The notes under the pieces: model-generated | Told to the model about the DNA's origin: nothing | Database searches by the model: none | What the model saw: only the letters and a program-made list of their open reading frames with translations | Assembly (NCBI GenBank): GCA_023055355.1 | Contig: JALJCS010000001.1 | Span: 55,991,381 to 56,055,380, forward strand | DNA from: Agelaius tricolor | Taxonomy: Eukaryota; Chordata; Aves; Passeriformes; Icteridae | Length of the DNA: 64,000 nucleotides | Reading direction: 5' to 3' | In this document: positions 12,865 to 25,649 of the stretch, in pieces | Layout of the letters: each line of letters starts with the position of its first letter | How positions within the stretch are numbered: position 1 is the first letter of the stretch | Program-made: the position numbers and the translations under genes

Positions 12865-13438
12865 TGTGCTGGTTTCAGATGGGGTAGAGTTAATTTTCTT
12901 CATAGCATGATTTGTACTTTTGCTGAACACAGACTGTTAATAATGTGGAGATGTTTTAGTTATGGCTGAGCAGGGCTTACACAGAGCCTTTTCTGCTTTT
13001 CATACTGCCACGCTGGTGAGGAAGTTGGGGGTGCCAGGGAGTTTGGAAGGAGACACAGCAGGGATAGGTGACCCCTACTGACCACAGGGATATTCCAGAC
13101 CGTATTATTTCACCCTCAGAATATGAAGTGGGTGGAAGGAAGAGGAAGGGTGGGACCTTTGGAGTGATGGTGTTTGTCTTCCCAAGTCACCATTATGCAT
13201 GATGTGTCCCTCTCTCCCAGAGATGTCTGATCACCTGCCTGCCCATGGAAGGAAGGCATTAATGCCTTGTTTTGCTCTGCTTGTGTGAGTGGCTTTGGCT
13301 TTCCCTATTAAACTGTCTCTATTTCAACATATGAGTTTGGTAGCTTTTACCCCCCTGATTCTCTCCCTGATACTGCTGGTGGGAGACAGTTAAGGGGCTG
13401 CCTGGGGCTTGGCTCCTGGCTGGGCTTAAACCTTGACA
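12865..13438 (+). mobile_element. Solo LTR of an avian ERVL-type endogenous retrovirus
   Basis: The segment begins TGTGCTGGTTTCAGATGG and ends CTTAAACCTTGACA, matching the TG...CA ends and general text of the abundant avian ERVL-type LTRs. These include GAGTTAATTTTCTTC near the start, a mid-LTR GACACAGCAGGGATAGGTGACC block, and CCCTATTAAACTGTCT with an ATTAAA polyadenylation hexamer at 13307-13312 before the terminal GGTTAAACC-like end. No gag or pol sequence flanks it, so it is a solo LTR left by recombination between two LTRs. The flanking pentamers (CTGCT before, GTCCT after) are not identical, so no clean target-site duplication is claimed. Divergence from the remembered consensus suggests an old insertion. 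Confidence 0.85.
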
Positions 13439-13815
13439 GTCCTTTATACAGAAATGTTTATCCCTCTGCCATCAGCAAAGCTTGGTCCTTGGCTTTTTTC
13501 TTCACCCTTTTTCCCACCTCATCAGCAAAATTATCCCACTCTTACAATTGTATTTCTTGTGTATTGATCAGGTTGTTATTCTCTTAAATTGGATGTTCTC
13601 AACCCTTGCCTTTTTATTTACTTTGAAAAGCAAACTTCATTCCCAATTCCAACACAATATTTCTACAGAAAAACCCAGGGGAGCTCTGAGTGGGTAGGAA
13701 TAAAACACCAGATTCACTTTAGACATATGTATTTTATAAAGAAATCACATACAATAGCCTTTGGCTTCACAGTCAGGATTTTTTTTGTATTCTCCTACAT
13801 TTAGACTTGCTCTAT

Positions 13816-13949
13816 CTCTGGAGTTGTTCAAGGCCAGGTTGCATGGGGCTCTAACAACCCAATCTAGTGAAAAGTGTCATTGCCCATGGCAAGGGAGTTG
13901 GAACTAGATGATCTTTAAGGTCCCTTCCAGCTTATGATTCTATGATTTG
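13816..13949 (+). mobile_element. CR1 LINE 3' tail, plus strand
   Basis: A short CR1 end: GGAGTTGTTCAAGGCCAGGT, then GTTGGAACTAGATGATCTTT, AAGGTCCCTTCCAGC, and terminal ATTCTATG-type octamers at about 13932-13949. The 5' side is truncated. The tail octamers fix the orientation as plus. Confidence 0.92.
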
Positions 13950-14052
13950 ACTCACAGAAAATTGACAGATGGGGCCAGGGCTTGAGATTTTGGTAATTAA
14001 ATTACTTCACTGCCATTTTCTGTATGCACAAAGAGACTACATGGGGATGCAG

Positions 14053-14096
14053 AGATTCTTACAAATTATAGTCTAGATTCTTACAAATTATAGTCC
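14053..14096 (+). repeat. 22-base tandem duplication, two copies
   Basis: Two adjacent 22-base units (14053-14074 and 14075-14096), each beginning AGATTCTTACAAATTATAG, differ only at the last base. The near identity indicates a recent local duplication, for example replication slippage. Confidence 0.92.
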
Positions 14097-16698
14097 AGTT
14101 GTCAGCATCACCAGAAAAATCAGATGCCTTATTACGTTTCATAATAGGATATGATCTAAAAACCTCTAAAAGATGCTGTTGAAGAAATTGCTCCCAAGCC
14201 TGGTTAGAGCTGGGGAGGTGCGACTTTTTGTAAATTAGATGAGGTTTGGGAAGCACATGTGAGCAAATCCCAGACACAAAAGCAGCCTTATAAAAGCAGG
14301 TTTTTTTCAGTCCTATGTAACTGAACTGCATCTTCATCTACTGGGCTGTGAAGCAGAATTGAATTTGGCCATTGACTCCCAGATTGAGCTTGTATAAATG
14401 AAAGGACAACTTCACCCAAGGTCTGAATTTATAAAGGGCTATTAAAAGAATGGTCTCAACAGTTGCTTGAGTAATTTTTTTCATCAAAATGTTTTCACAG
14501 AATGCCCACAGCAGCAAAGGCATTGTGCCTGTGCATGCATGTGCAATACCATTTGTATTATATTTTCCCACAGCCAGTGATTATGTATGTCTCTCAGAGG
14601 TTTATACTGCATGCAAGGCTGTGACAAACAGGGCAGAAATCATTTTTAAAATACACAGGCACTGCTTATACTCCTTTCTTACTCTTGTTGCTGCTTATTG
14701 GCAATATCAATCCTCTACTAAAAAAATGGGATTTTATAGTTCATTGTTGGTTTTATTGTTCTGTTTTGTTTTGTTTTTTTAAGGTTGTATACCAAAGGGC
14801 CCTTTCTTGCATTATGTTCTTATCCATTGGGGATTAATATGAAAAAGAAATATTTTCATATTGCTGACTATGGGACCTAAATGTCCTGTAAACTTCATCT
14901 TGATCTAAATTAAAATAGCACTACTGTTCAATGAATTCTATTAAATGTGGTGTTGTTGTTTTTTAATTAAGATCAGACTATGACCATGACTTTTATAAAA
15001 CAGTAAGTGAATTAGAGGAACCAATTTAAGATGTTTCCAGAAAGTCAGTATTATAGAAACTCAAGAGCAAACCATGCTTCTTCCCTGTCCTCACTCTAAA
15101 AATGAGAGACTTTGGGGTGTCTCAGTTTTTTGAGACAAAATAATAAATAATATCTGAAATATGATTATTTTTAATGTTGGCAACTTTTTCTACCTGCTTT
15201 TGACAACACATCAGCCATGAGAAATACCTGGATCTCATAAATAGGAGTTGGTCAGTATAAAAAGGGCCTAGAGTTTAAGGTGCTTTGAAGTTATTTCATT
15301 TTATGTCCTTTGATTTGATTCATAAAGCGGTGGTTAGGAATTCTTTGTAGTATTCCTTAGCTCAACTATATTTCCAGATGCTTTCCCTCCACTATAGCTC
15401 TGATTATATCTTCGGAACAGTCCTTTTTGATTAGAGGGTGCCAGTTTTAAACATCCATTTTTCAAGCATAATTTGCTGTTCAGGTTCTGGTCTGTTGCCT
15501 TCTGGGCTCTGCTCTCCAGAATTGCTCTCCAAAAAAAAAAAAAACCAACCTCAAAAAGGCTTTCTTTTCTCTCATTTTTTGTGTCCAAAGTATTTTATTG
15601 GGCAATATCAGCCACATGTAAATTTTTTAATTGTTAGACTCCAGAGAGACTTACCAAAAAAAGGATTGATCTTAAAAAGCTTGATTTTTATACTTACAAA
15701 CAGTGATGCTATCCACAGCATGTTTATAGTTCTATCTTCTTAGTTTTGAGACAAACTAGAGTTGAAAAGATGTTGGCTTTCATTGTGGGGAAGAAGAAGA
15801 AACTTCTTTGACCACATACAAATTTCCCAGAGTTTATCAATTATCTTTTATTGTAGAAGATATAATGAAACCTAATTTACCACACTATCATTCTGGATTG
15901 TGTTAAACAGTTTCTAAAGATTTACAGTAATATACTCTAAATTAAATTCTACAGTTTCAAAAGGGAGAGAAGGTTCTGGCTGGTTTCATTTTAGAAGCTT
16001 GCAGTGATTTTTCCTGGAAAAAAAAAAAAGAGTGTGAATTCACATTCCTCTGTACAGTGTTATTGTGTCATGTTTATAGATTAGGTTCATCAAACTGCAC
16101 AATATTAAACAACTGATATAATAGTAACCTCTTACCCTTTTATAAAGTGCTGTAGGCGTATGGTTAGAAAATAAAGATGGAGTCTTGCTTAAGAGAAATG
16201 ACATGTGATTTCAAAACAAAGGTGACAGAAGAAGAAAATAAATACAGGAAATTTTTGATGGAGGGAGGCTAAAAATGAAATAATGAGGTGGTGTGGCTGT
16301 CTGGTTATAAAATTCAGAATTGCTTTATCATTTTTAAATAAATAAAGACCTGTCTGAAAGTCTTTAAATAAACAAAGACTAATCCAGGGGTCTACTTAGG
16401 GAAGAGAGTTTTGACAGATACATAACAGCCACATATGAGAAATAAATATATATGAGACTAACCTCATGAAGCCTTCTGATTTCCAGTTAGGTGTTCAGCT
16501 TATTGAAACACAATGACAAATTTGAGTGACAAATTTACAAGTCTTCTTATAATTTGGATTTATGTTGTAATATTCAAATATAAATGCTTTCAGTTCTGCA
16601 AGTAAGGCAAATACCTTTCTCCTTTACCCTCTAAATGAACAATAAGTTTAGGACATAAAATACTACTTTAAAAATTAGGAATTAAATCTTCAGGACTT

Positions 16699-16719
16699 TG
16701 TATCATTAAAAATGATACA
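16699..16719. repeat. Hairpin with 9-base arms and AAA loop
   Basis: TGTATCATT, AAA, AATGATACA: the arms are exact reverse complements. The short loop would give a tight hairpin. No function is evident. Confidence 0.85.
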
Positions 16720-19700
16720 TAGCTGAAATAAAGGGGCACTTCCTTTTCTTGTCAGTGAGAGTGCAGTTTCCATTCTTCCAGAGTCACAAAGCTAGAGGTC
16801 CATAAGATTGCAAGAGTAATAATGAAAACAAAAGTCTAAGTCCAAATGGAGCCATAAAAATGCCACTTTGCACAAACCAGCATATTTTCTAATCAGTTCT
16901 TTACAAATCACTGGATTTACACCCATTCCCCATTTTTCACCTGCAAATTTCCAAAAGCATTAGGATACTGTTGGTCCAAACCTGATGCAGTTTGCAACAG
17001 TGATGCTGGTCAAGGAAAGCTTGGTAAAAGTCACTACTTATCAGCTTGGGATTGCCACACAGGGTGACTCTGGGAAAAGAACAAATGGAACACATCCTAC
17101 ATACCCTAACACCTGCAATTTAAAGAAGAAACTAAATTGGGAAAAGCAAGATATATAAAAGCATTCAGAATTTATGCTAATTTTGGGCTGAGTGCAGCAA
17201 AACTGCACAGGCATTGGGATGTTTCAAAAAATTTTAAATGGTCTTTAATAGGAAAGTTTGAGAAGCACAATTCTCTGATCAGCTGCGTATGTCACTTGCA
17301 GGTCAACACTATTCCATTGTTTTGTGAGAAGGACGTTGAGGTAAAAAATATCCTGATCTCTCAGCCTTTGGATTAAGCCATTTCTTTGCAGACTGAACAG
17401 TAAATATATTATGGAAGAAAATGCATCAGGGAGACTGTCTCTTGATTTTCAACAGAGTATTTCAGAAGTCAGGAAATTGCCACTAAGTTTACACTATTCT
17501 GCAGAAGACTTTAATTGTAAGAAAAAAAAAAATTGTTCTTTTAGTGGAGATTACAATACAAATACAAAAGCTTCTTTGTATTGGCTTTACTACCAGTTAT
17601 TCTCAGTCAAAGCAAAAAGAAGAAAAAAGTGGGTGAGGAGGAAGAAGTACCAAATAAATACACATCAAAATTTTTGCCTGATAACTGCAATGAAAGCCAC
17701 AGTGCTTGCACATGGTATTTCCCTTCTGTGAAGGGTATTAAATTTACTGAAAGTATTCTTGCTCAAGTAGGTGGAAAGCCAATTTCTGTTCTACCTGTGA
17801 CCTCTCACCAGGTCCAATCCATGTCCATCTACAAAGTCTGTTGTTGGCTAGCTAACCTGTGGGCTGTATCTTAAGGTCAATGAAGTAATTGATTTTTAAG
17901 GACTGATGGAGTTTGCTTTGATAACTTTTATTAGAAGGTTGTTTTCAAATAGAAAGGATTAGGTTTTTTGTTATGCAAACTCAAAGTTTTCTGGCTAGGG
18001 CTGTAGCCAGCTCATTGTTCTTGCATCATATACAAATTTTGACAGTGTTTTTCAAATATTCAGACAAGAGATCAGAGACAGCCAAAAGCAATTAGTTAAG
18101 AAAATGACACAAGAAGAGCTTCAAATTTCTTGTGTCAGTCAGATTAAATAAGCCCTTGCAGAACACTTTGAGGATTGTTCTGGTTTTATAAAAATGTTCC
18201 AATCACTTTTGTCAGTCTTTATAACAAGTTCTTAAAATGTACTACATTATCTGAAAGTATTTGTATAAAGTGCTTACAAGACAGAGGATTAAGTTCATAT
18301 TTCCATCTATTATTGGCTTGAAGAGGGCATACCCCAGAAGGGTATGTTACAGAATCCATGAGGCATCCTCCACAAGGACAATTTAATGATATTTGCCTAT
18401 TCTCTTGGCTACATCTGCTAACATTACTTACCCAAGTTACCCTGTGGGGACTCTCTGTGGCTGTGTACCATGTTACTTCAGAAAAGTTTCACTTTATGCA
18501 GCACAAAGAGGAAAAAGCCAGCACTAACCAGAGAGTGGCATCTTCATGGTTGTTTGTGTACAAATAAAAACACCATTAAAATGATCTGACATCTTCTAAA
18601 GAAGAGGGTTAGAAGTACTCTACCATGTTGAATCATATAATTAAATTGCTTGCCCCCACATGAAGGGCTCTAAGTGCTCAGGTAGAGCACAGTGGCCAGG
18701 CCCCGGAGAGGGAGAGCTCTGCCTCCATCTCTTGGTGATCGAGAGGAAGGGCAGCCAGAGGAGACTTTTTCATCTGGATTCTTCATTGACCCCAAAGCCA
18801 GATGAACAGATGCCTGAAGGCAGAGGACAGCTGTACTGTGACACACAGGGAAGCATGAGTAGAGGTTCATTCCTGTAAGCTTATCTCCTAGGGTCTTCCA
18901 CCACTGCTGGGGGACCCACCATTACTGCAAACAGCGGTTGTGGTGCCAATCCAAGGAAGGAGGAAGGAGGCACTTAGTTTGTGGTAAGGATTCTTTTCAA
19001 ATTACTATCAGGAGCTGATTCCCAGCCATTGAAACCCATATGGATTTGGCAGGTTTCTTCAATACGCAGTGACAAAGAGGGCATCAAGAACAGAGAAATG
19101 CCTTTGCAATGGGATATGGCATTTACTGCTGAAGGCAACAAGGCTGGCAGCAGAAGGACCAAAGCTGAATCCTGGTTGCAGCACTGAGGGGTGCAGCTGC
19201 AGATGATAAGCCCAGGAGACTTCCCAGCTGCCTGGATCCAAGGCTACCCCTTGTGTCTGGGGATGGTGGGAACACACAAACCCCTGGCATCCATCTGTGA
19301 CTGGCACCAGAGCCAGGTGGGAAAAGTTGCCTCTCTGTTCCCTCTTGTTGCCTCTCATTAGCTCTGGGCTGAGTTAAAAAACTCCTGTCAAACCTAGGGG
19401 GGATGACTGAGAGAGTGATACGCCACCCATAACACAGGAATTTGCTCACCCTGCTCCTTTGAGTGTATAATAAAACTTCTGAAGCTGAGAGCTGTAAAAC
19501 CTGCCTTACAGAGTGCTGAGGAAAGTCTCAGCTACAGACCAGACCCTCAGCACCTCACCACCAGCTGCATAGCATAGGCAGAAATATACAGGATTAAAAC
19601 CACATAAACTTCAAAAGCTTCATATCAAACAACTTTTAAAGATATGCCATGACCCTTTATTTCTATAACATAAATCATTGCTATGGTATATCATAGTTTT

Positions 19701-22700
19701 TCTCCTTGAAAATAAGTTCTTGGTTCTCTCAGAAACTCTGGGTGGTCACCTACATGTGCTCCCAATCCCAAGTCTTGCTGCTACCAACTTTGAAAAGGGA
19801 ATTAAATACATTTCAAAATTCTTATTAAAAAATAAGAAATGGGTTCACTTAATTAATAGACATAAAATTCATTTCTTCACATTATACTGACCACATTGAC
19901 TGTACTTATAATAGAGAAGAGACACGACCCAAACTCACAAATAAGATAACCAATTTTATTGGAACACATCTACCTTGTTCTATATTTAGTTACAATTCTC
20001 CACCTGAAATATTTGCCTCTTTTAGAAGGTGGGCTTATATTCACCCATACTCAGTGGTTTCAAATGCTCAGAGGCTTTAAGTCAAACCATACCATATTGA
20101 ATTTCAGCAGTATAAGCTTCTATAGGCACTCTTGTCTTATGAGGTGCAAGTTTTTGGGACCTTTTTACTACTAATATTTACATTTTGATCTTTAGCTTCA
20201 GCTTAACTAAGATTTTCATACAAATATGAAGTAGACCAATTAAATAAAAAAAGTTATAAAGCACAAGTCCTTGTGATTTCATTTTACCTTCAGAAAAATA
20301 TATGACATTATAAACTAAGTAAAACACAAACAAAATTACAAACTTCTACTTGAGAAAGCAATCAATGTGCTATTTTTACAAAACTTCTTAAGTATGGAAT
20401 TACCACTAAATCTCTACATAAGTCTCATTTATTGAGAACAAGCATGTGCTCAAAGGCTTTCTTGACTCAGGATCAATTTCTAAAAGTAATTATTTACAGA
20501 TAAAAAACAAAGTTTTAGGGACATTGCATTACAATAAACCCATGACATGTGGATGTCAACATTAAAAAGAAACATTAAAGAGTTTGTGGGTCAGCAAACT
20601 ACGTAAAAACTAGCATGTCATTGTTTAACTTTAATCTTGATAATTTATTGTGAATTTGTCATTATTTATAACCTTGGGATTATCCATCACTAGAAACAGA
20701 CATGTTCCAAATACTTCATGCTAAATGTCATTTCTTGAGAGATACAGGTGGGGTTTATGACTCCTAGTCTTAAAATCTTACTATTGGTCCTTTCTGTTCA
20801 GTGCTGCTTAAAGAAATATTTTGCTGCAGAGTGCAAAGTTTAGCTGGTTACTGAAGCAAATCTCCATCTCCTGCTTCTGTGCAATGAAACATTTTAAAAT
20901 CTATTCACTCTAGCTGTTAAAGAAGAGGAATGAAATACATTTAGCTGTATGAATGGTGCTAGGAATTTTTGCCTAGCTTGCAATGAAAGAATATATTTGG
21001 TGAAATGATAAACTGATAGTACTTCACTACTGAGCTGTGATGAAGAGACCACTGGGGCAGCCCAAGCCCATAAGAAGCCATCTCAAGCAGTAGAGCTATA
21101 GCTCAGTTTGGTTTAGTAGCAGTGACATTTTTCTTCTGAGTCAACAGACTTTTGTTTTTGGTGGCTTTTGGCACATAATACCAGCCTTTGAAACACTGAT
21201 TGCTCAGCCAAAGTTAACAGAAACAGCTGCAAAACAAGATGCCATTATCTCTGGGTCTTGCTCTAAGTAAGCTACAAGAGCACTGCCATCTGTAAAGAGC
21301 AGTTCTTTAATAAGAGGACTTCTGAAGCTTTTGTTTCTGCATACAAACAAGCCAAATTATAAACGTCGCTTGGGGAAATCTGAAAGTGGACTGTCGGAGA
21401 CAGACTCTGTGTTTGCTCAATTTGCTGCTACTGAAAAAAAAATCTCCCTACTACTGAGATGCTGTAGCTCTAATCACAATTACAAGGGAGCTTTCCATCC
21501 AAAGAACCAACTGAAGATGATGGTTTCTTCAACTCATTTGCTTTGGGACAAAGAAGACTTTGGTGTTGGTGTTGGTGGTTGTTCGGGTTTTTTTCATTTT
21601 CATGGTTTTATGTGTAGCAGCACAGAAAGGTCTATTTAGTTCTTTAAATGCATCTTAATAATGTCAAGTAGCTTTAGATAGCCTGATAGATGTAAAAAAA
21701 CTCCACAGCTGAAAAAGAACCATAGTATTGCACAGACATAACTAAGAAAGATTCAAGATTCATTTTTTTGAATGAAGTAGACCATAAATACACATAAATA
21801 CATCTCTGTAACTGCAGGACATTTTCCTGACCCACTTCCCAGCTGATACTACAAATATAAGTGTTTTTAAGCTACTACAGTACTGCTGCTTACAGAGAAA
21901 AAAATGTATATGATCTGCATTTTAAACACATTTTAAATATTCCATTTTGTATCACATTAAAGTCATGCTGGGGCCACAAAATAAGATCATGGCTTTATGA
22001 TTAATATTAGGTCTTCAACTATTGAGTTGTTTTAATGTTAGTCTTTGATTTCTTTTATGTTGAATATATGCAGATACTATTAACTGACTGTCACCTTAAA
22101 GAGTTCATGACCATGACAAGTTTTAAATGCCTGGATTCCTACAGGTAAAATAGGAAGTTGACTGAAATTATATAGCCAACTAACAATAGTGCAGACTTAA
22201 TACTGGAAAATAAGGAACCTAGCTTCACCCCCATCAAATTCAATAGGAATTTTACAGACATTTAACCTCACAATGTTGTAGTAAAATGATTTTATTTGAT
22301 TTATTTGGACTCTTTGTTCCAGAAGACCTTCTCAAGTACATGTTATAGATTTTCACATGTTCTTTTATAATACATTTCTCCATTTCTCCATTTTTTCCTT
22401 TTCTCAAAAGACAGTGAAAATTCTTTGGAAAAACAATGCAAATAGGTTTTAATTAATAAAAACAAAAAGGAAAAAAGGAATAAATGGTAGTAAGTAAACC
22501 ATTTGGATTAAGAAATGCAAAGAAGCATGGAACAAAACCCATAAACCAGGGAGAGAGGATTGAAAGGCCTGGAAGAAAAAGTCATTGAGAGCAATGGCAG
22601 GGCTCTAAAATAGGCACAAGGATTAGGCAGTGGCCAGAACAGAGCAGCTGAACAGCTATTGAAAGGAAGTGGGTTTATAAACAGGAGTTCAAGCAACAAC

Positions 22701-24600
22701 AAGGAATGGCTTCAGTGCAGGAAACTATGGTAAATAGGAATGGCTGGGCTTGTTCAGAGCTGTGGGAAAGATTAAGAGAGTAATAAAAAGCACAAGTCTT
22801 TTATTAATTTAAAATTTTAAGCATAGCATTTTCAAACTTGTAGTATTTGGTATTTTTCTGATATATGGATAAAATTATTTTCCTTCAATCCTACCCATTA
22901 CTCAGTTTCCCATTACTGACTCCCTTGTAAACTGAACGTTTCAGTGTAGATACTAAATCTGTAGGAGAAGATGCTTGCTTTGATTGGTTTCATAGTTTTT
23001 GTCAGAGTGGAGCTGTCTTCCTAATATTAAGCGGGTATGAAGCCTCACATTCTTTACTGTGAAGTCATTAAGCTTCAACATATGAGTTTAAAGTTAAAAA
23101 ACTCTTGAAATTATTTCCTAAATATGGAGGTTTTTCCCAATTGAGGCCTTAGAATAGCACTGGAGCTCCTTAAAGCAGTGGAAAGATAGTCAAGATTGTA
23201 AGCATTGCAATTAACTAAATATAAAACACTGCTAATGCTTCAGAGATACATTTTATCCTTTCCAATACTCTTTTGAGCACTGTTTCTAGTGATAGGGAAT
23301 ATAACTTAGGTCATAAAGACTACCAAATTGTCATGCCAATAGTCTTTGGTAATCAGACTGAGTTGTGGCTTCAAGTTGAAGGACTTTTTCTTCACAAGCA
23401 TTAAGATCAGAAGAAAAAAGAAGTTGTGGTTTTAAGGGGAGAGACTTTCTGGGAGATTAACACTGACTTTAGTCCTTGTGAGATTCAGAATCTGAAGCTT
23501 CTATCCCAGAAGACAAAAAGTAAACCAGACAACCATGGCTGCTACTGTCACATTTTAAATTAGTTGTGTTTTGAGTACAGATTCCCGAGAGCCGGGCTTG
23601 TTTTGATGTGCCTATGCTCTTACAGCTCTCATGGAAGCTAGCTGTTCTGGACTGCTTTAAATCCTTTTAATTTCAGCCCTACTAACATATGTGTGATTTT
23701 GGCTTCAGTTTATGCAGCACTCCACTTTGGGCTCTAGATGAAATACAAAGGTGTATTGACCAGTTTTGCAAAGAGAATTGGTACACATTGATGGCAAGCC
23801 ACAGAACCAACCACCTTAATGCAGCCTTGTGCTTTTAGTACCACCTTGCCAGGCTGTTTTAGTGAAATGGTAAATGTAGTAATGTGCCCTCTCCTGAGTT
23901 ATTAACATTTCTGGATTCATGGCATGATTTGACAGGATCCAGATGCCAAACATGTACTTTTCCAGTGCTGTTACCTGGAGGCATATCAGGCTCAGATTTC
24001 TAAGGTGCAGAAGGAAAGCTAAAAAACGTTCTCTATTGAGCCAAAATTTGGAAACTGGAGTTTGGAAAGATGGGACAAACTAACTGGCAAAACCTGTCAG
24101 GATTCCGGATTCACAGTCAGATTTTCAGAGCATCCTGATCTTGATTCTCATGGTTGACACCGACAGATCCATGCAGATCCACTCTGGTTCTTTATTCCCA
24201 AACTGTGCTTCAGGTGCCCACCATCAAAAAGTTACTTGGCCACTAAATCCCTGCCTCTCCCTTGGCTTCAGAGGAGAATAAAGTGTCGGATAGCGGTTTA
24301 TGGACTTTCTATTTTTTTTATCTATTTGGACATAGTGATGTTGGGACCAAAATAAAACCAAAACCGCAGCCCGGCACCTCTAGCGCTTTACTGAGCACGC
24401 TGCCCGCCCACCAGCGGGGATGCTGCCGCTCCGCCGGCGGAGTCCCCCGGCCCTGGCTGCCGGGAAGTGTCCCTGCGACCGAGCGGGCCGGGCCGGGCGG
24501 GCGGCGCTGCCGAGCCGGGGTGGGCCGGGCCGTGCCGGGGTGGGCCGTGCCTCCCCCGCCGGGCCGCGCCGAGCGGGGAACTCCCGCCGCCGGCGGCAGA

Positions 24601-24611
24601 GCGCATGTGCG
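24601..24611. promoter_or_regulatory. NRF1-like binding motif
   Basis: GCGCATGTGCG is one base away from the palindromic NRF1 consensus GCGCATGCGC and lies inside the CpG island. NRF1 sites are common near start sites of CpG-island promoters. It is a motif match only. Confidence 0.4.
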
Positions 24612-24668
24612 GGGGCTCCCCGCTCCGCGCCGCTCCTCGCACCCTCCCGCCCGCCCTTCGTCTCCGCC

Positions 24669-24755
24669 GCCCTCCCTCCCTCCCTCCCTCCCAACCTCTC
24701 CCTCTCTCTCTCTCTGTCGCTGCCCCCCTCCCTCCCTTCCTCCCTCCCTCCCTGC
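24669..24755. repeat. CCCT/CTCT pyrimidine tract in the CpG island
   Basis: Almost pure pyrimidine on the plus strand, made of CCCT and CT units. Such polypurine/polypyrimidine tracts are often found at or just upstream of TATA-less start sites and may adopt non-B structure. Here it precedes the candidate first exon that would end at 24906. Confidence 0.85.
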
Positions 24756-24906
24756 CCGCCCGCCTGCCGCCGCCTCCCGCCCTCTCCCCGCCGGCTGGGT
24801 GCTGAAGTTGGGCGGATGGCAGCGGAGCAGCTGCGCTAGGGGACGAGCCGCACCAGCCCTTCCCGGGATCGCTCAGCGCCAACTGCACGCAGCCGGGCGG
24901 GGGTGG

Positions 24907-24908
24907 GT
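24907..24908 (+). other. Candidate splice donor TGG|GTAAGG
   Basis: A plus-strand GT in a GTAAGG context lies at the downstream edge of the first GC peak, after the pyrimidine tract and a short upstream frame starting ATGGCAGCGGAGCAG near 24815 that stops after seven codons. It could end a non-coding first exon. No transcript evidence is available. Confidence 0.3.
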
Positions 24909-25066
24909 AAGGCGCTCCGCGCTTATTTCAGCCTGAACCGTGATAAACGGCACCAAAATGTCTGCTTTATAGTGATGCAAAGGGTGTGTGTGGGGGGAAA
25001 GCCACACCGACCAAAGGGAGGGATGTGCGGGGGGAAGAGGAAAAGGAGGGAGGGAGACCATAGGGA

Positions 25067-25140
25067 GGATGGATGGATGGATGGATGGATGGATGGATGG
25101 ATGGATGGATGGATGGATGGATGGATGGATGGATGGATGG
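25067..25140 (+). repeat. (GGAT)n microsatellite, about 18 copies
   Basis: Seventy-four bases of uninterrupted GGAT/ATGG units lie inside the CpG island between the two GC peaks. The lack of interruptions suggests a young, probably polymorphic repeat. It creates the false Met-Asp-Gly-Trp frames on the plus strand and the Ser-Ile-His-Pro frames on the minus strand. Confidence 0.97.
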
Positions 25141-25254
25141 CGGGCGGTAGAGTGCAACAGAAAATGTATTCTCGGGGTGACAGGGTGTGTATAAGCGTGC
25201 CTCTGTGTGTGCGTGTGTAACAACGGGCGGCTTCAGCGCCGAGGTTGCAAGGTG

Positions 25255-25256
<2 letters not shown>

Positions 25257-25300
<44 letters not shown>
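25257..25300 (+). repeat. (GT)22 microsatellite
   Basis: Forty-four bases of perfect GT dinucleotide lie about 115 bases after the GGAT array and still within the island. Alternating purine-pyrimidine DNA of this length can form Z-DNA. Likely polymorphic. Confidence 0.97.
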
Positions 25301-25301
<1 letters not shown>

Positions 25302-25647
25302 GTGCCCGCGATGCACAAAGGGGTGGGGAGAGGTGTCGCCGGGCTCTACCCGCGCCCCCCATCTCCGCCGCCCCCCGGTTTGTGTTGGGGATGCCGCGGG
25401 GCATTCGCCGCGCCGGGCGATGCTGCCCAGCCCGGCAGGGGGAGGGATTGGGCCGCCCCCGGGGAAGCCGGGGACACGGGCTGGCGGTGTGACAGCCGCC
25501 AGATCGGAGGCGAGGCAGCGCTGCTCCTGTCTTTCCTCTTGACCTTCTCCTGCCTGTAACGTGGGGTCTGCTTCGCGCGAGGAGAGGTGGTGTAATTTTT
25601 ATTAATATTATTGTTGTTGTTATTTCAATCCGAGGAGCCGGCGGAAG

Positions 25648-25649
25648 GT
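25648..25649 (+). other. Candidate splice donor AAG|GTGAGG
   Basis: The sequence GCGGAAG|GTGAGG is a close match to the donor consensus. It follows an AT-rich interruption (about 25590-25630) in the island. It could define an alternative or longer first exon. Unsupported by transcripts. Confidence 0.35.

Larger units (their letters stand above)
13950..24364. other. Long non-coding AT-rich stretch
   Basis: No gene was recognised over about 10 kb. Small structures are listed separately (tandem duplication at 14053-14096, hairpin at 16699-16719). A somewhat GC-richer patch at about 18650-19560 contains an AATAAA-type hexamer near 19470 and CT/AG-rich text; it could be an old LTR or another decayed element, but I could not identify it. 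The sequence turns sharply GC-rich after about 24365. Confidence 0.55.

Noticed and set aside
18650..19560. GC-richer patch with an AATAAA hexamer, considered as an LTR
   Set aside because: No TG...CA ends, target duplication or family-specific text could be identified. Left as unassigned non-coding DNA.
24262..24936. 224-codon plus-strand open frame in the CpG island, with overlapping long frames on the minus strand
   Set aside because: Composition is Pro/Arg/Ala/Ser-rich on every frame, as expected from CpG-dense DNA and the CCCT tract. No domain, no consistent start context, and open on both strands.
24873..25404. Ser-Ile-His-Pro and Met-Asp-Gly-Trp repeat proteins
   Set aside because: Direct translations of the GGAT and GT microsatellites in different frames, not genes.
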